64,000 nt of DNA from positions 434,001 through 498,000 of the forward strand of contig NZ_JBPPGG010000002.1 of NCBI RefSeq assembly GCF_051304405.1. Direction: 5' to 3'. Source of the DNA: Pedomonas sp051304405 (GTDB taxonomy: Bacteria > Pseudomonadota > Alphaproteobacteria > Sphingomonadales > Sphingomonadaceae). Shown one piece after another: positions 27,769 through 37,094 of the stretch (its first letter is position 1; the number at the start of each line of letters is the position of its first letter). Under the pieces are notes generated by a model that saw only the letters and a list, made by a program, of their open reading frames with translations, was not told the origin of the DNA and did no database searches. Both the position numbers and the translations under genes were made by a program.

Positions 27769-28117
27769 CGCGTTTCCGGGAAGGCGCGTCCCCTGCCCAA
27801 GGGGGGGGCGGACCATTACTTGGCCCCAACGGCGGCATGGGGGGCTGAAAGTGTCGAGAAATCTTACAATTAGCTGCGGCCGTTGGGTCCAAGAAATGAC
27901 AAAAGCCCAATACCTACCGTAGCTTGTATTTATTCAAATTTATTGGAATGGAAGTTGCATGGGCTGCGGTGTTCCAGGCAGTTCAGCGACGCCACTGTCT
28001 TTGCGTCCCGTTGTCTCTGTTTCCCGTAGCGTTCTTTCCTCCGGTCCGGGCGCGGTCCGGCCGTGTTGACCGTGGAAGGCGCGCACTGAGCTGCAATTGT
28101 TCAGACGGGAGGCTCAT
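27769..28117. other. Intergenic stretch with an AT-rich patch
   Basis: There is no gene in these 349 bases. The part 27850-27960 (CTTACAATTAGC, TTGTATTTATTCAAATTTAT) is far less GC-rich than its surroundings and probably contains the promoter of the SGNH hydrolase gene. The low GC might also mark acquired DNA. Confidence 0.5.
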
Positions 28118-29077
28118 GTGAGGAAGACCCTGTTTTCACTCCTGCGGGCCGGCGCCATGGCGCTTGGCCTGATGCTGCCGGCCTTCTCCGCCGGCGCCGC
28201 ACCCTATTCGGAGATCTATGTCTTTGGCGACAGCCTGGTGGATGCGGGCAACATCAGCATCGCCGTGCCGGGCACGCCGTCGCCGGGCTCCGGCTATTAC
28301 GAGGGCCGCTTCACCGATGGCCCGGTCTTCACCGACCTGCTGTATCAGGCCCGCTTCGGCCAGTACATGAAGCCCTCGCTGGCGGGCGGCACCAACTACG
28401 CCTTCGGCGGCGCGCGGGCGGTGGACAACAGCGGCTTCGCCATCGGCGGCGACACGATCCCGGATCTGGCCGCCCAGGTGGACAGCTACGCCGCGAAATC
28501 GGGCGGCACGGCCGACCCGAATGCCCTCTACATCGTCAACATCACGGGCAACGACATGTTTGCCCTCGTCGGCGGCAACATCAACGGGATGGACCCGGCC
28601 GACTATTCGGCCCTCGTCGCCCTGACCCTCGCCGGGCAGATCCAGCGCCTCAACGACATGGGCGCGCGCCACATTCTGGTGATGGGCGTGCCCAACGCCA
28701 ACATCCCCGGCGCCGACGGGTTGCAGATGCTGGTGGATGCGGCGCTGGCCGGTCTGTCGCTGGAGGCCGAGCTGCTGACCTACAGCTATTTCGACCTGTT
28801 CGCCCGTATTCTGATGGACCCCACCAGCGTGGGGCTGCCCGCCGATATCGACATGGCAACGCCGTGCCTCGATGGCGAGACGCCGTCGCCCACCATTGAC
28901 TGCACCGGCTACTTCTTCTTCGATTCCACTCACCCCACGGCCGCGCTGCACGAGATCATCGCCCGCGAGCTGCTGGCCACACTGACGGGCCTCGTGCCGG
29001 TGAGCGAACCGGCGGCGATTGCCCTGGTGGGCTTCGGCCTGTTCGGGCTGGTGATGGTCCGCAGGCGCCGCATCTGA
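28118..29077 (+). CDS. Secreted SGNH/GDSL hydrolase with PEP-CTERM-like anchor
   Basis: This protein of about 319 residues has a signal peptide (cleavage near residue 28, SAGAAPY). Block I is YVFGDSLVDAGN with nucleophile S39, Gly and Asn blocks occur in ALYIVNITGNDMF, and the catalytic Asp/His are in DSTHPT near residue 270. The family cleaves esters of lipids or sugars. The C-terminus has VSEPAAIALVGFGLFGL and RRRR, matching the PEP-CTERM/exosortase sorting signal except for Ser in place of the first Pro. GTG 28118 is chosen because GGGAGG lies six bases upstream. The protein is likely exported and processed at the envelope. Confidence 0.85.
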   Translation: MRKTLFSLLRAGAMALGLMLPAFSAGAAPYSEIYVFGDSLVDAGNISIAVPGTPSPGSGYYEGRFTDGPVFTDLLYQARFGQYMKPSLAGGTNYAFGGARAVDNSGFAIGGDTIPDLAAQVDSYAAKSGGTADPNALYIVNITGNDMFALVGGNINGMDPADYSALVALTLAGQIQRLNDMGARHILVMGVPNANIPGADGLQMLVDAALAGLSLEAELLTYSYFDLFARILMDPTSVGLPADIDMATPCLDGETPSPTIDCTGYFFFDSTHPTAALHEIIARELLATLTGLVPVSEPAAIALVGFGLFGLVMVRRRRI

Positions 29078-29120
29078 GATCCGAGATCCGCGCCCGGCAT
29101 GCAAGGGGCGCGGTCACTCT

Positions 29121-29155
29121 GCCGCGGGGGCACGTGCCGCCGCGGCGTTTTTTTT
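29121..29155 (+). terminator. Strong rho-independent terminator after the SGNH hydrolase
   Basis: GCCGCGG/CCGCGGC with a partly paired loop (GGCACGTGCC) is followed by eight T residues at 29148-29155. A second hairpin without T-tract (CCGCGCCC/GGGCGCGG, 29088-29113) precedes it. Confidence 0.88.
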
Positions 29156-29279
29156 GAGGCGAAGGCGCACGCGGGCCGGGCCCGGGCCTTCTCCGACCCT
29201 GGCGCGTTTGACACCCGGAACGGATCGCGGCGATAGTTCGCCAGGCGGGCGACCTCAAGCGGGGGGCAAGAGAAAGGAC

Positions 29280-30236
29280 ATGGGGGGCGGGCACATGGCA
29301 AGGACAGGTACGAACCACACCCTCCTCAACACCGGCAGCAGGGGCGGCGCGCTGCGCGCCACGCTCGCCGGGCTGCTCCTCCTCGGCGGCCTTGGCGGCT
29401 CCGGCGGCGCGGCGGCGCTGGCGGAACCGGCCCGGACGCCGACGACCGCCGAGATCCTCGACGCCTCCCCGGCGGCGGACTGGCGGCCGCTCGACCCCGC
29501 CAGCACCCTTTATCTCGATCTGGACGGCGGCCGCGTGATCGTCGAGCTGGCCCCGGCCTTCGCGCCGCGCCACGTGGAGGCGATCCAGTCCATGGTCCGG
29601 GCCGGGGCGAGCGATGCCGCCATCAACCGGGTGCAGGACAATTTCGTCGTCCAGTGGAACCTGACGAGCACGCCCCAGCCCACGCTCGCGGGCGAGTTCA
29701 CCCGGCCGGACGATCCGGCGCTCGGCTTCACCCCGCTGCCGGACGGGGACGTGTACGCGCCGGAGGCGGGCTTCGCCAGCGGGATGCCCGCCGCCCGGGA
29801 CGGCAAGGGCGCCATCTGGCTGGTGCACTGCTACGGCATGGTCGGCGTGGGGCGGGAGAACGCGGCGGACAGCGGCACCGGCGCCGAGCTGTACGCCATC
29901 ATCGGCCATGCGCCGCGCCATCTGGACCGCAACATCACGGTCGTCGGCCGGGTGGTCGCGGGGATGGAGCTGCTCTCCAGCCTGCCGCGCGGGAAGGGGG
30001 CCATGGGCTTCTACGAGTCGCCAGCCCGGCCGATTCCGTTCAGGGCCGTGCGGCTGGCGGCGGACGTGCCGGCCGCGGAGCGCCAGAGCCTCGAAGTCCT
30101 GCGGACGGACTCCCCGACCTTTGCGGCGCTGGTCGAATCGCGGCGCAACCGGCAGGACGACTTCTACCACGTGCCGGCCGGGGCCATCGACGTGTGCAGC
30201 GTGCCGATTCCGGTGCGCGAACGCCCGGCCAGGTAA
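29280..30236 (+). CDS. Exported cyclophilin-type peptidylprolyl isomerase
   Basis: This protein of about 318 residues has an N-terminal signal peptide (LAGLLLLGGLGGSGGAAALA) followed by a cyclophilin-like domain at about residues 70-240. Typical strands are LYLDLDGGRVIVELAPAFAP, INRVQDNFVVQWNL, IWLVHCYGMVGVGREN and ITVVGRVVAGMELL. Such enzymes assist periplasmic protein folding. The usual FxxQ active-site motif is changed (NFVVQWN here), so catalytic activity is not certain. ATG 29280 (after AGAAAGGAC) and ATG 29295 are both possible. The open frame extends upstream to 29154 without support. Confidence 0.82.
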   Translation: MGGGHMARTGTNHTLLNTGSRGGALRATLAGLLLLGGLGGSGGAAALAEPARTPTTAEILDASPAADWRPLDPASTLYLDLDGGRVIVELAPAFAPRHVEAIQSMVRAGASDAAINRVQDNFVVQWNLTSTPQPTLAGEFTRPDDPALGFTPLPDGDVYAPEAGFASGMPAARDGKGAIWLVHCYGMVGVGRENAADSGTGAELYAIIGHAPRHLDRNITVVGRVVAGMELLSSLPRGKGAMGFYESPARPIPFRAVRLAADVPAAERQSLEVLRTDSPTFAALVESRRNRQDDFYHVPAGAIDVCSVPIPVRERPAR

Positions 30237-30278
30237 GGCGGCGCACCAGGCCTCCCGTTCGCAAACTTCCGGCGAAAA

Positions 30279-30323
30279 GGCGTCAGGAGAAAGGGCGTCA
30301 GGAGAGAGGGCGTCAGGGGAGAG
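30279..30323. repeat. Three tandem 15-bp repeats
   Basis: GGCGTCAGGAGAAAG, GGCGTCAGGAGAGAG and GGCGTCAGGGGAGAG lie head to tail between the cyclophilin gene and tRNA-Gln. No gene spans them convincingly. Confidence 0.6.
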
Positions 30324-30420
30324 GGAAGCGGCGCGCGCTGCGCGGTGCGCGCGTGCGGCCCCGGCCTGTGCCCGTTCCCCGCGCAAACCAGACTGTCAGG
30401 AGAAAACCGGAAGGGAGAGT

Positions 30421-30494
30421 TGGTTGCCCCGCAAGGATTCGAACCTCGATTAACGGAGTCAGAGTCCGCTGTCTTGCCGTTAGACGACGGGGCA
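30421..30494 (-). tRNA. tRNA-Gln (anticodon CTG)
   Basis: The minus strand gives a 74-nt cloverleaf. The acceptor is TGCCCCG/CGGGGCA, the D arm GTCTAACGGCAAGAC, the anticodon loop CTCTGAC giving CTG and the T arm CGAGGTTCGAATCCTTG. The 3' ACCA is encoded. It reads CAG. Confidence 0.96.
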
Positions 30495-30514
30495 ACGTCG
30501 TGTCCGGGGCCGTG

Positions 30515-30543
30515 CTAATATGTCAGGAGAAATGGGCTGTCAA
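30515..30543 (-). promoter_or_regulatory. Promoter of tRNA-Gln
   Basis: On the minus strand a perfect -35 TTGACA (30538-30543), a 17-base spacer and TATTAG (30515-30520) lie about 20 bases upstream of the tRNA, as expected for a sigma-70 stable-RNA promoter. Confidence 0.75.
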
Positions 30544-30682
30544 CGGGGTTCATTCCGTTTTTCATTCTTTTCCGTGTCCGGGGCCAGGCAGATGCCTTGT
30601 ACGGCCGGGATGCGGTTGTTAGGTTAGGGGCAAGTTAACCGCCGGAAGGCGGTCCCGTACCTAAAGTTTGAAGGCGAAGATC

Positions 30683-31780
30683 ATGCCAAAGACCGTGGCG
30701 GCCCGGGCCGTTGCGACTGCCCTGGGCGCAACGGCTCCGGTTGCAGCCTGCGATGAGACCGCAGAGCCCGCCGGACTGCATATCAGGGATAACACGCCGG
30801 TCCGCACCAACGGCAGCGGCCGAATCTACGCGGCGCTCGACCTTGGAACCAACAACTGCCGACTCCTGGTGGCCCGGCCCGTCCGGGGCGGTTTCCAGGT
30901 GATCGATGCCTTCTCCCGCATCGTGCGGCTGGGGGAAGGGCTGGCCACCACGAGCAAGCTCTCCGACGCCGCCCAGCGGCGCGCTATCGCCGCCCTCAAG
31001 ATCTGCGCGGACAAGGTGAAGCGCCGCAACGTCCACATGATGCGCCATGTGGCGACCGAAGCCTGCCGCAGCGCCACCAACACGCAGGAGTTCGTCGCCC
31101 GGGTCTATGCGGAAACCGGGCTGGCGCTGGACGTGATCTCCCCGCAGGAGGAGGCGCGACTCGCCATGCTGGGCTGCCAGGTGCTGCTGCCGCGCAGCGC
31201 CACCCATGGCCTTGTGTTCGATATCGGCGGCGGCTCGACGGAACTCATTCTGGTGCGCAACCGCCCGCGCGGCAACGGCGAGATCCTGGCCTGGACCAGC
31301 ATCCCCTGGGGCGTGGTCTCGCTGGCCGAGGCCTTCGGCGACGCGGGGCCGGCCACCACCGGCTATGCGGAGATGAAGGCGACGCTCGCCCCGCACCTTC
31401 AGGCCTTTGAGGAGCGGGGCCGGGTCAGCGCGCGGCTGGGCGAGGGGCGGCTGTGCATGCTGGGCACCTCCGGCACGGTGACGACGCTCGCCAGCCTCCA
31501 TCTGGGCCTTGCCGCCTACGACCGCCGGCAGGTGGACGGGTGCTGGGTGCCCACCGGGTCGCTGCGCACCCTGTCGCAGGACCTCTCCCGCCTGACAGTC
31601 GAGGAGCGGGCCGCACTGCCGTGCATCGGGCCGGAGCGGGCCGACCTGATGCTGGCGGGCTGCGCCATCATCGAGGCGATCCTCGACTTCTGGCCGGTCG
31701 ATCAGGTGCGGGTGGCCGATCGCGGCATTCGGGAAGGAATCCTGCGCGTTCTCATGCAGCGGGACGGAATTGCGTTGTGA
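30683..31780 (+). CDS. Ppx/GppA family exopolyphosphatase or pppGpp phosphatase
   Basis: This 365-residue actin-fold phosphatase has the phosphate-1 motif YAALDLGTNNCRLLVARP near residue 50, FDIGGGSTELILVR near 180 and LGTSGTVTTLASLHLG near 265. It lacks the C-terminal HD-like domain of long Ppx enzymes. The family hydrolyses polyphosphate or pppGpp. It lies just upstream of rlmE (11 bases), an arrangement often seen in alphaproteobacteria. ATG 30683 follows GAAGGCGAAG. A second, longer paralogue sits beside ppk1 at 52.7 kb, so the two may divide the work. Confidence 0.9.
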   Translation: MPKTVAARAVATALGATAPVAACDETAEPAGLHIRDNTPVRTNGSGRIYAALDLGTNNCRLLVARPVRGGFQVIDAFSRIVRLGEGLATTSKLSDAAQRRAIAALKICADKVKRRNVHMMRHVATEACRSATNTQEFVARVYAETGLALDVISPQEEARLAMLGCQVLLPRSATHGLVFDIGGGSTELILVRNRPRGNGEILAWTSIPWGVVSLAEAFGDAGPATTGYAEMKATLAPHLQAFEERGRVSARLGEGRLCMLGTSGTVTTLASLHLGLAAYDRRQVDGCWVPTGSLRTLSQDLSRLTVEERAALPCIGPERADLMLAGCAIIEAILDFWPVDQVRVADRGIREGILRVLMQRDGIAL

Positions 31781-31790
31781 GTATCGAGCC

Positions 31791-32486
31791 ATGAGCATCA
31801 AAGGCGGAATCACTGGCCGGTCACAGGGCGGCAAGTCCCGGGTCAAGACGGCGCGCGGCCGGAGCACCTCGTCGGTGCGCTGGCTGGAGCGCCAGCTCAA
31901 CGACCCCTATGTGAAGGCAGCCAAGGCGGCGGGCTACCGCTCGCGCGCGGCGTTCAAGCTGGCGGAGCTGGATGATCGATTCGGCCTGCTCAAGGGCGCC
32001 TCGCGGGTGGTGGATCTGGGCTGCGCCCCGGGCGGCTGGTGCCAGATCGTCAAGGAGCGCCGCCCCAAGGCGCGGGTGGTGGGCGTCGACATTCTGGAAG
32101 TGGAGCCGCTGCCCGGCGTCGAGCTGATTCTGGGGGACATCCGCGATCCCGTCACGGCCGAGCGCATCCGCGCGAGCCTCGACGGCAAGGCGGATCTGGT
32201 GATTTCGGACATGGCGGCCAACACCGTGGGCCACAAGCAGACCGACCACCTGCGGACCATGGGCCTCATCGAGGCCGGGCTGGAGCTGGCGGAGGAGATT
32301 CTGGAGCCGGGCGGCAGTTTCGTCGCCAAGGTGCTGGCGGGCGGGGCCGATTCCCAGCTGCTCGCCCGGCTGAAACAGCGCTTCCGCTCGGTCAAGCACG
32401 CCAAGCCGCCGGCCAGCCGCAAGGATTCGTCCGAATGGTACGTCATTGCGCAGGACTTTCGGCCCGAAACGGCGGACTGCCCATAG
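31791..32486 (+). CDS. rlmE: 23S rRNA (uridine-2'-O-)-methyltransferase RlmE
   Basis: This 231-residue SAM-dependent enzyme (RrmJ/FtsJ) methylates U2552 of 23S rRNA on the large subunit. The SAM motif is VVDLGCAPGGW near residue 73. The catalytic K-D-K-E set is visible as K56 (SRAAFKL), the Asp in VISDMAAN, the Lys in SFVAKVLAGG and the Glu in SSEWYVIA. An N-terminal basic extension (GRSQGGKSRVKTARGRS) is typical of alphaproteobacterial members. It is probably co-transcribed with the upstream Ppx/GppA gene. Confidence 0.95.
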   Translation: MSIKGGITGRSQGGKSRVKTARGRSTSSVRWLERQLNDPYVKAAKAAGYRSRAAFKLAELDDRFGLLKGASRVVDLGCAPGGWCQIVKERRPKARVVGVDILEVEPLPGVELILGDIRDPVTAERIRASLDGKADLVISDMAANTVGHKQTDHLRTMGLIEAGLELAEEILEPGGSFVAKVLAGGADSQLLARLKQRFRSVKHAKPPASRKDSSEWYVIAQDFRPETADCP

Positions 32487-32550
32487 CATTTTTCAAACGG
32501 AGATGGCATATAGCGCCACTTTCCCCGCCCCGAACCAACGAGAGAGTCTC

Positions 32551-34023
<1,473 letters not shown>

Positions 34024-34057
34024 GGGGCCGAACGCAAGCGTTCGACAGGTTCCAGAC

Positions 34058-34214
34058 GCAAGGGGGCTTGCCCCCTTTGCATTTCCCATTCGTCCTGGGC
34101 CGTGCGCGTGAAGAACGGGCGCGGCCCTTTCTCTTGAAAGGGGGTGGGCCTGTCCTTGAATGACGGGCACGGCCCGATAAAACGAACGGGAGCGCGAGGG
34201 TCCGAGACCCTCGC
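34058..34214. repeat. Intergenic palindromic element, copy D
   Basis: Hairpin 1 (34058-34080, GCAAGGGGGC/GCCCCCTTTGC) is followed by TTTCCCATTCGTCCTGGGCC. The inverted side has GGGCACGGCCCGATAAAACG and AACGGGAGC, then hairpin 2 (34194-34214, GCGAGGGTC/GACCCTCGC, loop CGA). It lies between guaB and rsmB on the same strand, three bases before a possible rsmB start. A separate hairpin, CGAACGC-AA-GCGTTCG, lies at 34029-34044. Confidence 0.7.
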
Positions 34215-34244
34215 ATAATGAATAACTTAACGGAGCATCCTCAC

Positions 34245-35480
34245 ATGCAGCCTGCGGCGCGGCTGGCAGCCGCCATCGAGGTTCTGGACGAAGCCATTGC
34301 CAGCGCCCGCGCGGGCGGCCCGGCAGCCGATGTGCTGCTTGCCCGCTACTTCCGCAGCCGCCGCTATGCGGGGTCCAAGGACCGGGCGGCGGTGCGGGCG
34401 TGGGTCTATGCCGTGCTGCGCCATATGGCGCACGACGCCCCGGACGGCCGGGCAGCGCTGATCGCCTGGGCGCGGGCACAGGAGCCGGAACTGCTCGAAC
34501 TGTTCGGCGCGGGCGGCCACGCACCGGCCGCACTGGGCAACGAGGAGGCGGCGAGCGCTTGCCCGGCAACGGAAAACCCCTGGCTGCCAGAGTGGCTGGA
34601 GGCCGGGTTCCTGCGCCGCTTCGGGGCGGGATGGCCGGAGCAGCGGGCGGCGCTGACGGGCCGCGCACCGCTCGACCTGCGGGTCAACCGGCTGAAGGCG
34701 ACACGGGAGGAGGCGCGCGCCGCGCTTCAGGCAGAGGGTATAGAGACCGAGGTTTTGCCCTTTGTCGCCAATGGCCTGCGCGCGGAGGCTGGAGCGCCGG
34801 TGGAGAAGGGCGGTGCCTTCGCCCGCGGGCTGGTGGAGGTGCAGGATCTGGCCAGCCAGTTGATGCTGGCGATGGCGGATGCCCGACCGGGCGAGACGGT
34901 CGTGGACCTGTGCGCCGGGGCCGGGGGCAAGACGCTGGGCCTTGCCGCCGCCATGGAGAACCGGGGCCGGATCATCGCCTGCGACATCGACCCCGCCCGG
35001 CTGGAGCGGATGACACCGCGCCTGAGCCGGGCCGGCGTTACCCTTGTGGAGCAACGGGTTTTGCACCCGGGCGCGCTGGATGATCTGGCGGGACGGGCCG
35101 ACCGTGTGGTCATCGACGCCCCGTGCAGCGGCACCGGCACCTGGCGGCGCAACCCGGAGGCGCGGCTGCGCCTGACGCCGGAGCGGCTGAGCGCCGTCAC
35201 CGCCGTGCAGGATACGGTGCTGGCGCAGGGCGCGGCGCTCGTGCGGCCGGGCGGGCGGCTGGTCTATGCGGTCTGCTCCCTGCTGCCGGACGAGGCGGAG
35301 GACCGGGTGGAGGCGTTCCTCGCGCACACCCCCGGATTCCGGCCGGTCGATTACCGCCGTGCGGGTGGGGGCGAAGACCTACCTGAAAGCGTGGCCTTGC
35401 GGCCCGAATGGCTCGCTGTCGCGCCGGCAAGTCATGGATGCGACGGCTTTTTCGTCGCGGTTTTTGAACGGGTCTGCTAA
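34245..35480 (+). CDS. rsmB: RsmB-like rRNA (cytosine-C5-)-methyltransferase (NOL1/NOP2/sun family)
   Basis: This protein of about 411 residues has an N-terminal RsmB/NusB-like helical domain (about 1-130) and a SAM-dependent Rossmann domain. SAM binding is at VVDLCAGAGGKTLGLAAAM. The two catalytic cysteines are in DAPCSGTGTWRRNPE and YAVCSLLPDE. It probably methylates a cytosine of 16S rRNA (C967 in E. coli). ATG 34245 has GGAG ten bases upstream. ATG 34218 lies right beside repeat D and is less likely. The assignment to rsmB rather than another NSUN paralogue is by domain layout. Confidence 0.85.
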   Translation: MQPAARLAAAIEVLDEAIASARAGGPAADVLLARYFRSRRYAGSKDRAAVRAWVYAVLRHMAHDAPDGRAALIAWARAQEPELLELFGAGGHAPAALGNEEAASACPATENPWLPEWLEAGFLRRFGAGWPEQRAALTGRAPLDLRVNRLKATREEARAALQAEGIETEVLPFVANGLRAEAGAPVEKGGAFARGLVEVQDLASQLMLAMADARPGETVVDLCAGAGGKTLGLAAAMENRGRIIACDIDPARLERMTPRLSRAGVTLVEQRVLHPGALDDLAGRADRVVIDAPCSGTGTWRRNPEARLRLTPERLSAVTAVQDTVLAQGAALVRPGGRLVYAVCSLLPDEAEDRVEAFLAHTPGFRPVDYRRAGGGEDLPESVALRPEWLAVAPASHGCDGFFVAVFERVC

Positions 35481-35534
35481 GCCTTAACCGGTGCGGTGTT
35501 GACCAAACCCGGCCGAACTTCCTAGGGAAGAAGA

Positions 35535-36062
35535 ATGCGAAAGAGCCACTGGATTTCCGCCCTGGCCATCAGCGCTGCCCTCGCCGTGAGCGGGCCGGTG
35601 CTGGCCAAGTCTCCCACGGTCAATGCGACATCGTCGCGGCTGATGCAGCAGGGGAACGACTTGCTGGCGCAGAACCGGGCCGCCGAAGCCGTCGATCTCT
35701 ACGAGTCCGCGCTGGTGGCCGACCCGGACAACAGCAACGCCTTCATCGGGCTGGGCCGGGCCTACGAGCAGATGGGGCTGACCGGCAAGGCCATCAGCTA
35801 CTACCGCAAGGCGCTGACCATCAACCCGAACGACACGACCGCGCTGGAAGCCTCCGGCATGGCCTACATCGCCAAGGGCAACCTTACGCTTGCGCAGGAA
35901 ACGCTCGAGCGCCTGCGCCGCGTCTGCCGCAAGGGGTGCAGCGAGGCGGAGCGTCTGGCCGCCGCCATCAGCACCGCCCAGGCCAAGGGCGCCAGCCGCC
36001 GCAGCGCGGTGGCCGAGCAGCGCTCCCCCGCGCCGGGCAAGAAGCCCAGCGTCAAGCAGTAG
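35535..36062 (+). CDS. Exported TPR-repeat protein
   Basis: This 175-residue protein has a signal peptide (about 1-24, ending GPVLAKS) and then about three tetratricopeptide repeats. The best are SRLMQQGNDLLAQNRAAEAV, NAFIGLGRAYEQMGLTGKAI and TALEASGMAYIAKGNLTLAQ. The C-terminus is basic. TPRs mediate protein-protein contact, and a periplasmic scaffold or secretion role is possible. No partner is evident. AGGGAAGAAG precedes ATG 35535. Confidence 0.82.
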   Translation: MRKSHWISALAISAALAVSGPVLAKSPTVNATSSRLMQQGNDLLAQNRAAEAVDLYESALVADPDNSNAFIGLGRAYEQMGLTGKAISYYRKALTINPNDTTALEASGMAYIAKGNLTLAQETLERLRRVCRKGCSEAERLAAAISTAQAKGASRRSAVAEQRSPAPGKKPSVKQ

Positions 36063-36089
36063 GGGATTTTCTTTTCGGAACGGATTCTT

Positions 36090-36199
36090 GCAGAGGGTCT
36101 TGGACCCTCTGCACTCCCGTTCGTTTGTCGGGCGAGCCAACGAGCGCCTGAAGCGCCCCGGACTTGAATGAAAGGGGTGCAGGGGGCCGGGAGCCCCGC
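36090..36199. repeat. Intergenic palindromic element, copy E
   Basis: Hairpin 1 (36090-36112, GCAGAGGGTC/GGACCCTCTGC) is followed by CTCCCGTTCGTTTGTCGGGC. The right end has an imperfect hairpin, GCAGGGGGC/GCCCCGC (36179-36199). The middle is diverged. It lies between the convergent TPR and rsmA genes. Confidence 0.65.
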
Positions 36200-36215
36200 A
36201 AAAAATTCCGTCAGA

Positions 36216-37094
36216 TCAACGCGTTTTCCGGCTTGCCGCCAGTTCGGCGTGAGCGGCGGCGAGGCGGCAGAAGGCGGCAACGTCCAGCACTTCGGCGCGC
36301 AGGTCGCCGGGGATGCCCGCTGCTTCCAGGATGGGCGCCGGGTCCATGCCCAACGACTTGAGGGAGGCGCGCAGCATCTTGCGGCGCTGGCCGAAGGCGG
36401 CGAGCGTGACGACCTCCAGGCTTTTCAGCGGCACATCCGCAATGGGCACGCACGGCTCGATGTGGACGACAGCGGAGGTGACCTTGGGCGGCGGGGTGAA
36501 GGCCTGCCGGGGCACGTCGAAGGCGATGCGGGGGCGGGCCCGCCACTGGGCGAGCACGGCGAGGCGGCCGTAATCGGAGGTGCCCGGCTTCGCCACGATG
36601 CGCTCGGCCACTTCCTTCTGGAACATGAGGGTGAGGCTGGACCAGAACGGCGGCCACGCGGGCGTGGTCAGCCAGCGCACCAACAGCGCCGTGCCCACGT
36701 TGTAGGGCAGGTTGGCGATGATCCGCACCGGCTTGCCCGAGAGGAGCGCCGCTTCGTCCACCTTCATGGCGTCGCCGGGGATGACCTCAAGGCGTCCGCC
36801 CGAGCGCTGGTTGAGGTCTTCCAGAATCGGCCAGGCGCGCTGGTCCATCTCGACCGCCACAAGCCGCTCGGTGCCCGCTGCCAGAATGGCGCGGGTGAGG
36901 CCGCCCGGGCCGGGGCCGACCTCGTAGACGGTGTAGCCTTCCAGCGGACCCGCCGTGCGAACAATGCGCCCCAACAGGTTCATATCGAACAGAAAATTCT
37001 GCCCGAGCGACTTCTTCGCATTGAGGCCGTGCTCGGCAATGACCTCCCGCAGCGGCGGCAGGCTGGCGAGGAAGTCCTGATCAACAGCGCTCAT
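36216..37094 (-). CDS. rsmA: 16S rRNA (adenine1518/1519-N6)-dimethyltransferase RsmA (KsgA)
   Basis: This 292-residue enzyme dimethylates A1518 and A1519 near the 3' end of 16S rRNA late in 30S assembly. The N-terminus KKSLGQNFLFD, the SAM motif VYEVGPGPGGLT and the catalytic motif IIANLPYNVGT are all intact. It starts at ATG 37094, overlapping the pdxA stop by 4 bases (ATGA), so it is translationally coupled as the last gene of lptD-surA-pdxA-rsmA. Confidence 0.96.
   Translation of the reverse strand: MSAVDQDFLASLPPLREVIAEHGLNAKKSLGQNFLFDMNLLGRIVRTAGPLEGYTVYEVGPGPGGLTRAILAAGTERLVAVEMDQRAWPILEDLNQRSGGRLEVIPGDAMKVDEAALLSGKPVRIIANLPYNVGTALLVRWLTTPAWPPFWSSLTLMFQKEVAERIVAKPGTSDYGRLAVLAQWRARPRIAFDVPRQAFTPPPKVTSAVVHIEPCVPIADVPLKSLEVVTLAAFGQRRKMLRASLKSLGMDPAPILEAAGIPGDLRAEVLDVAAFCRLAAAHAELAASRKTR

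Noticed and set aside
29154..29279. Longer N-terminus for the exported cyclophilin
   Set aside because: It is Arg-rich and overlaps the terminator of the preceding gene. It would put the signal peptide far inside the protein.
30237..30420. CRISPR-like array at the 15-bp repeats
   Set aside because: The repeats are directly adjacent with no spacers and only three units.
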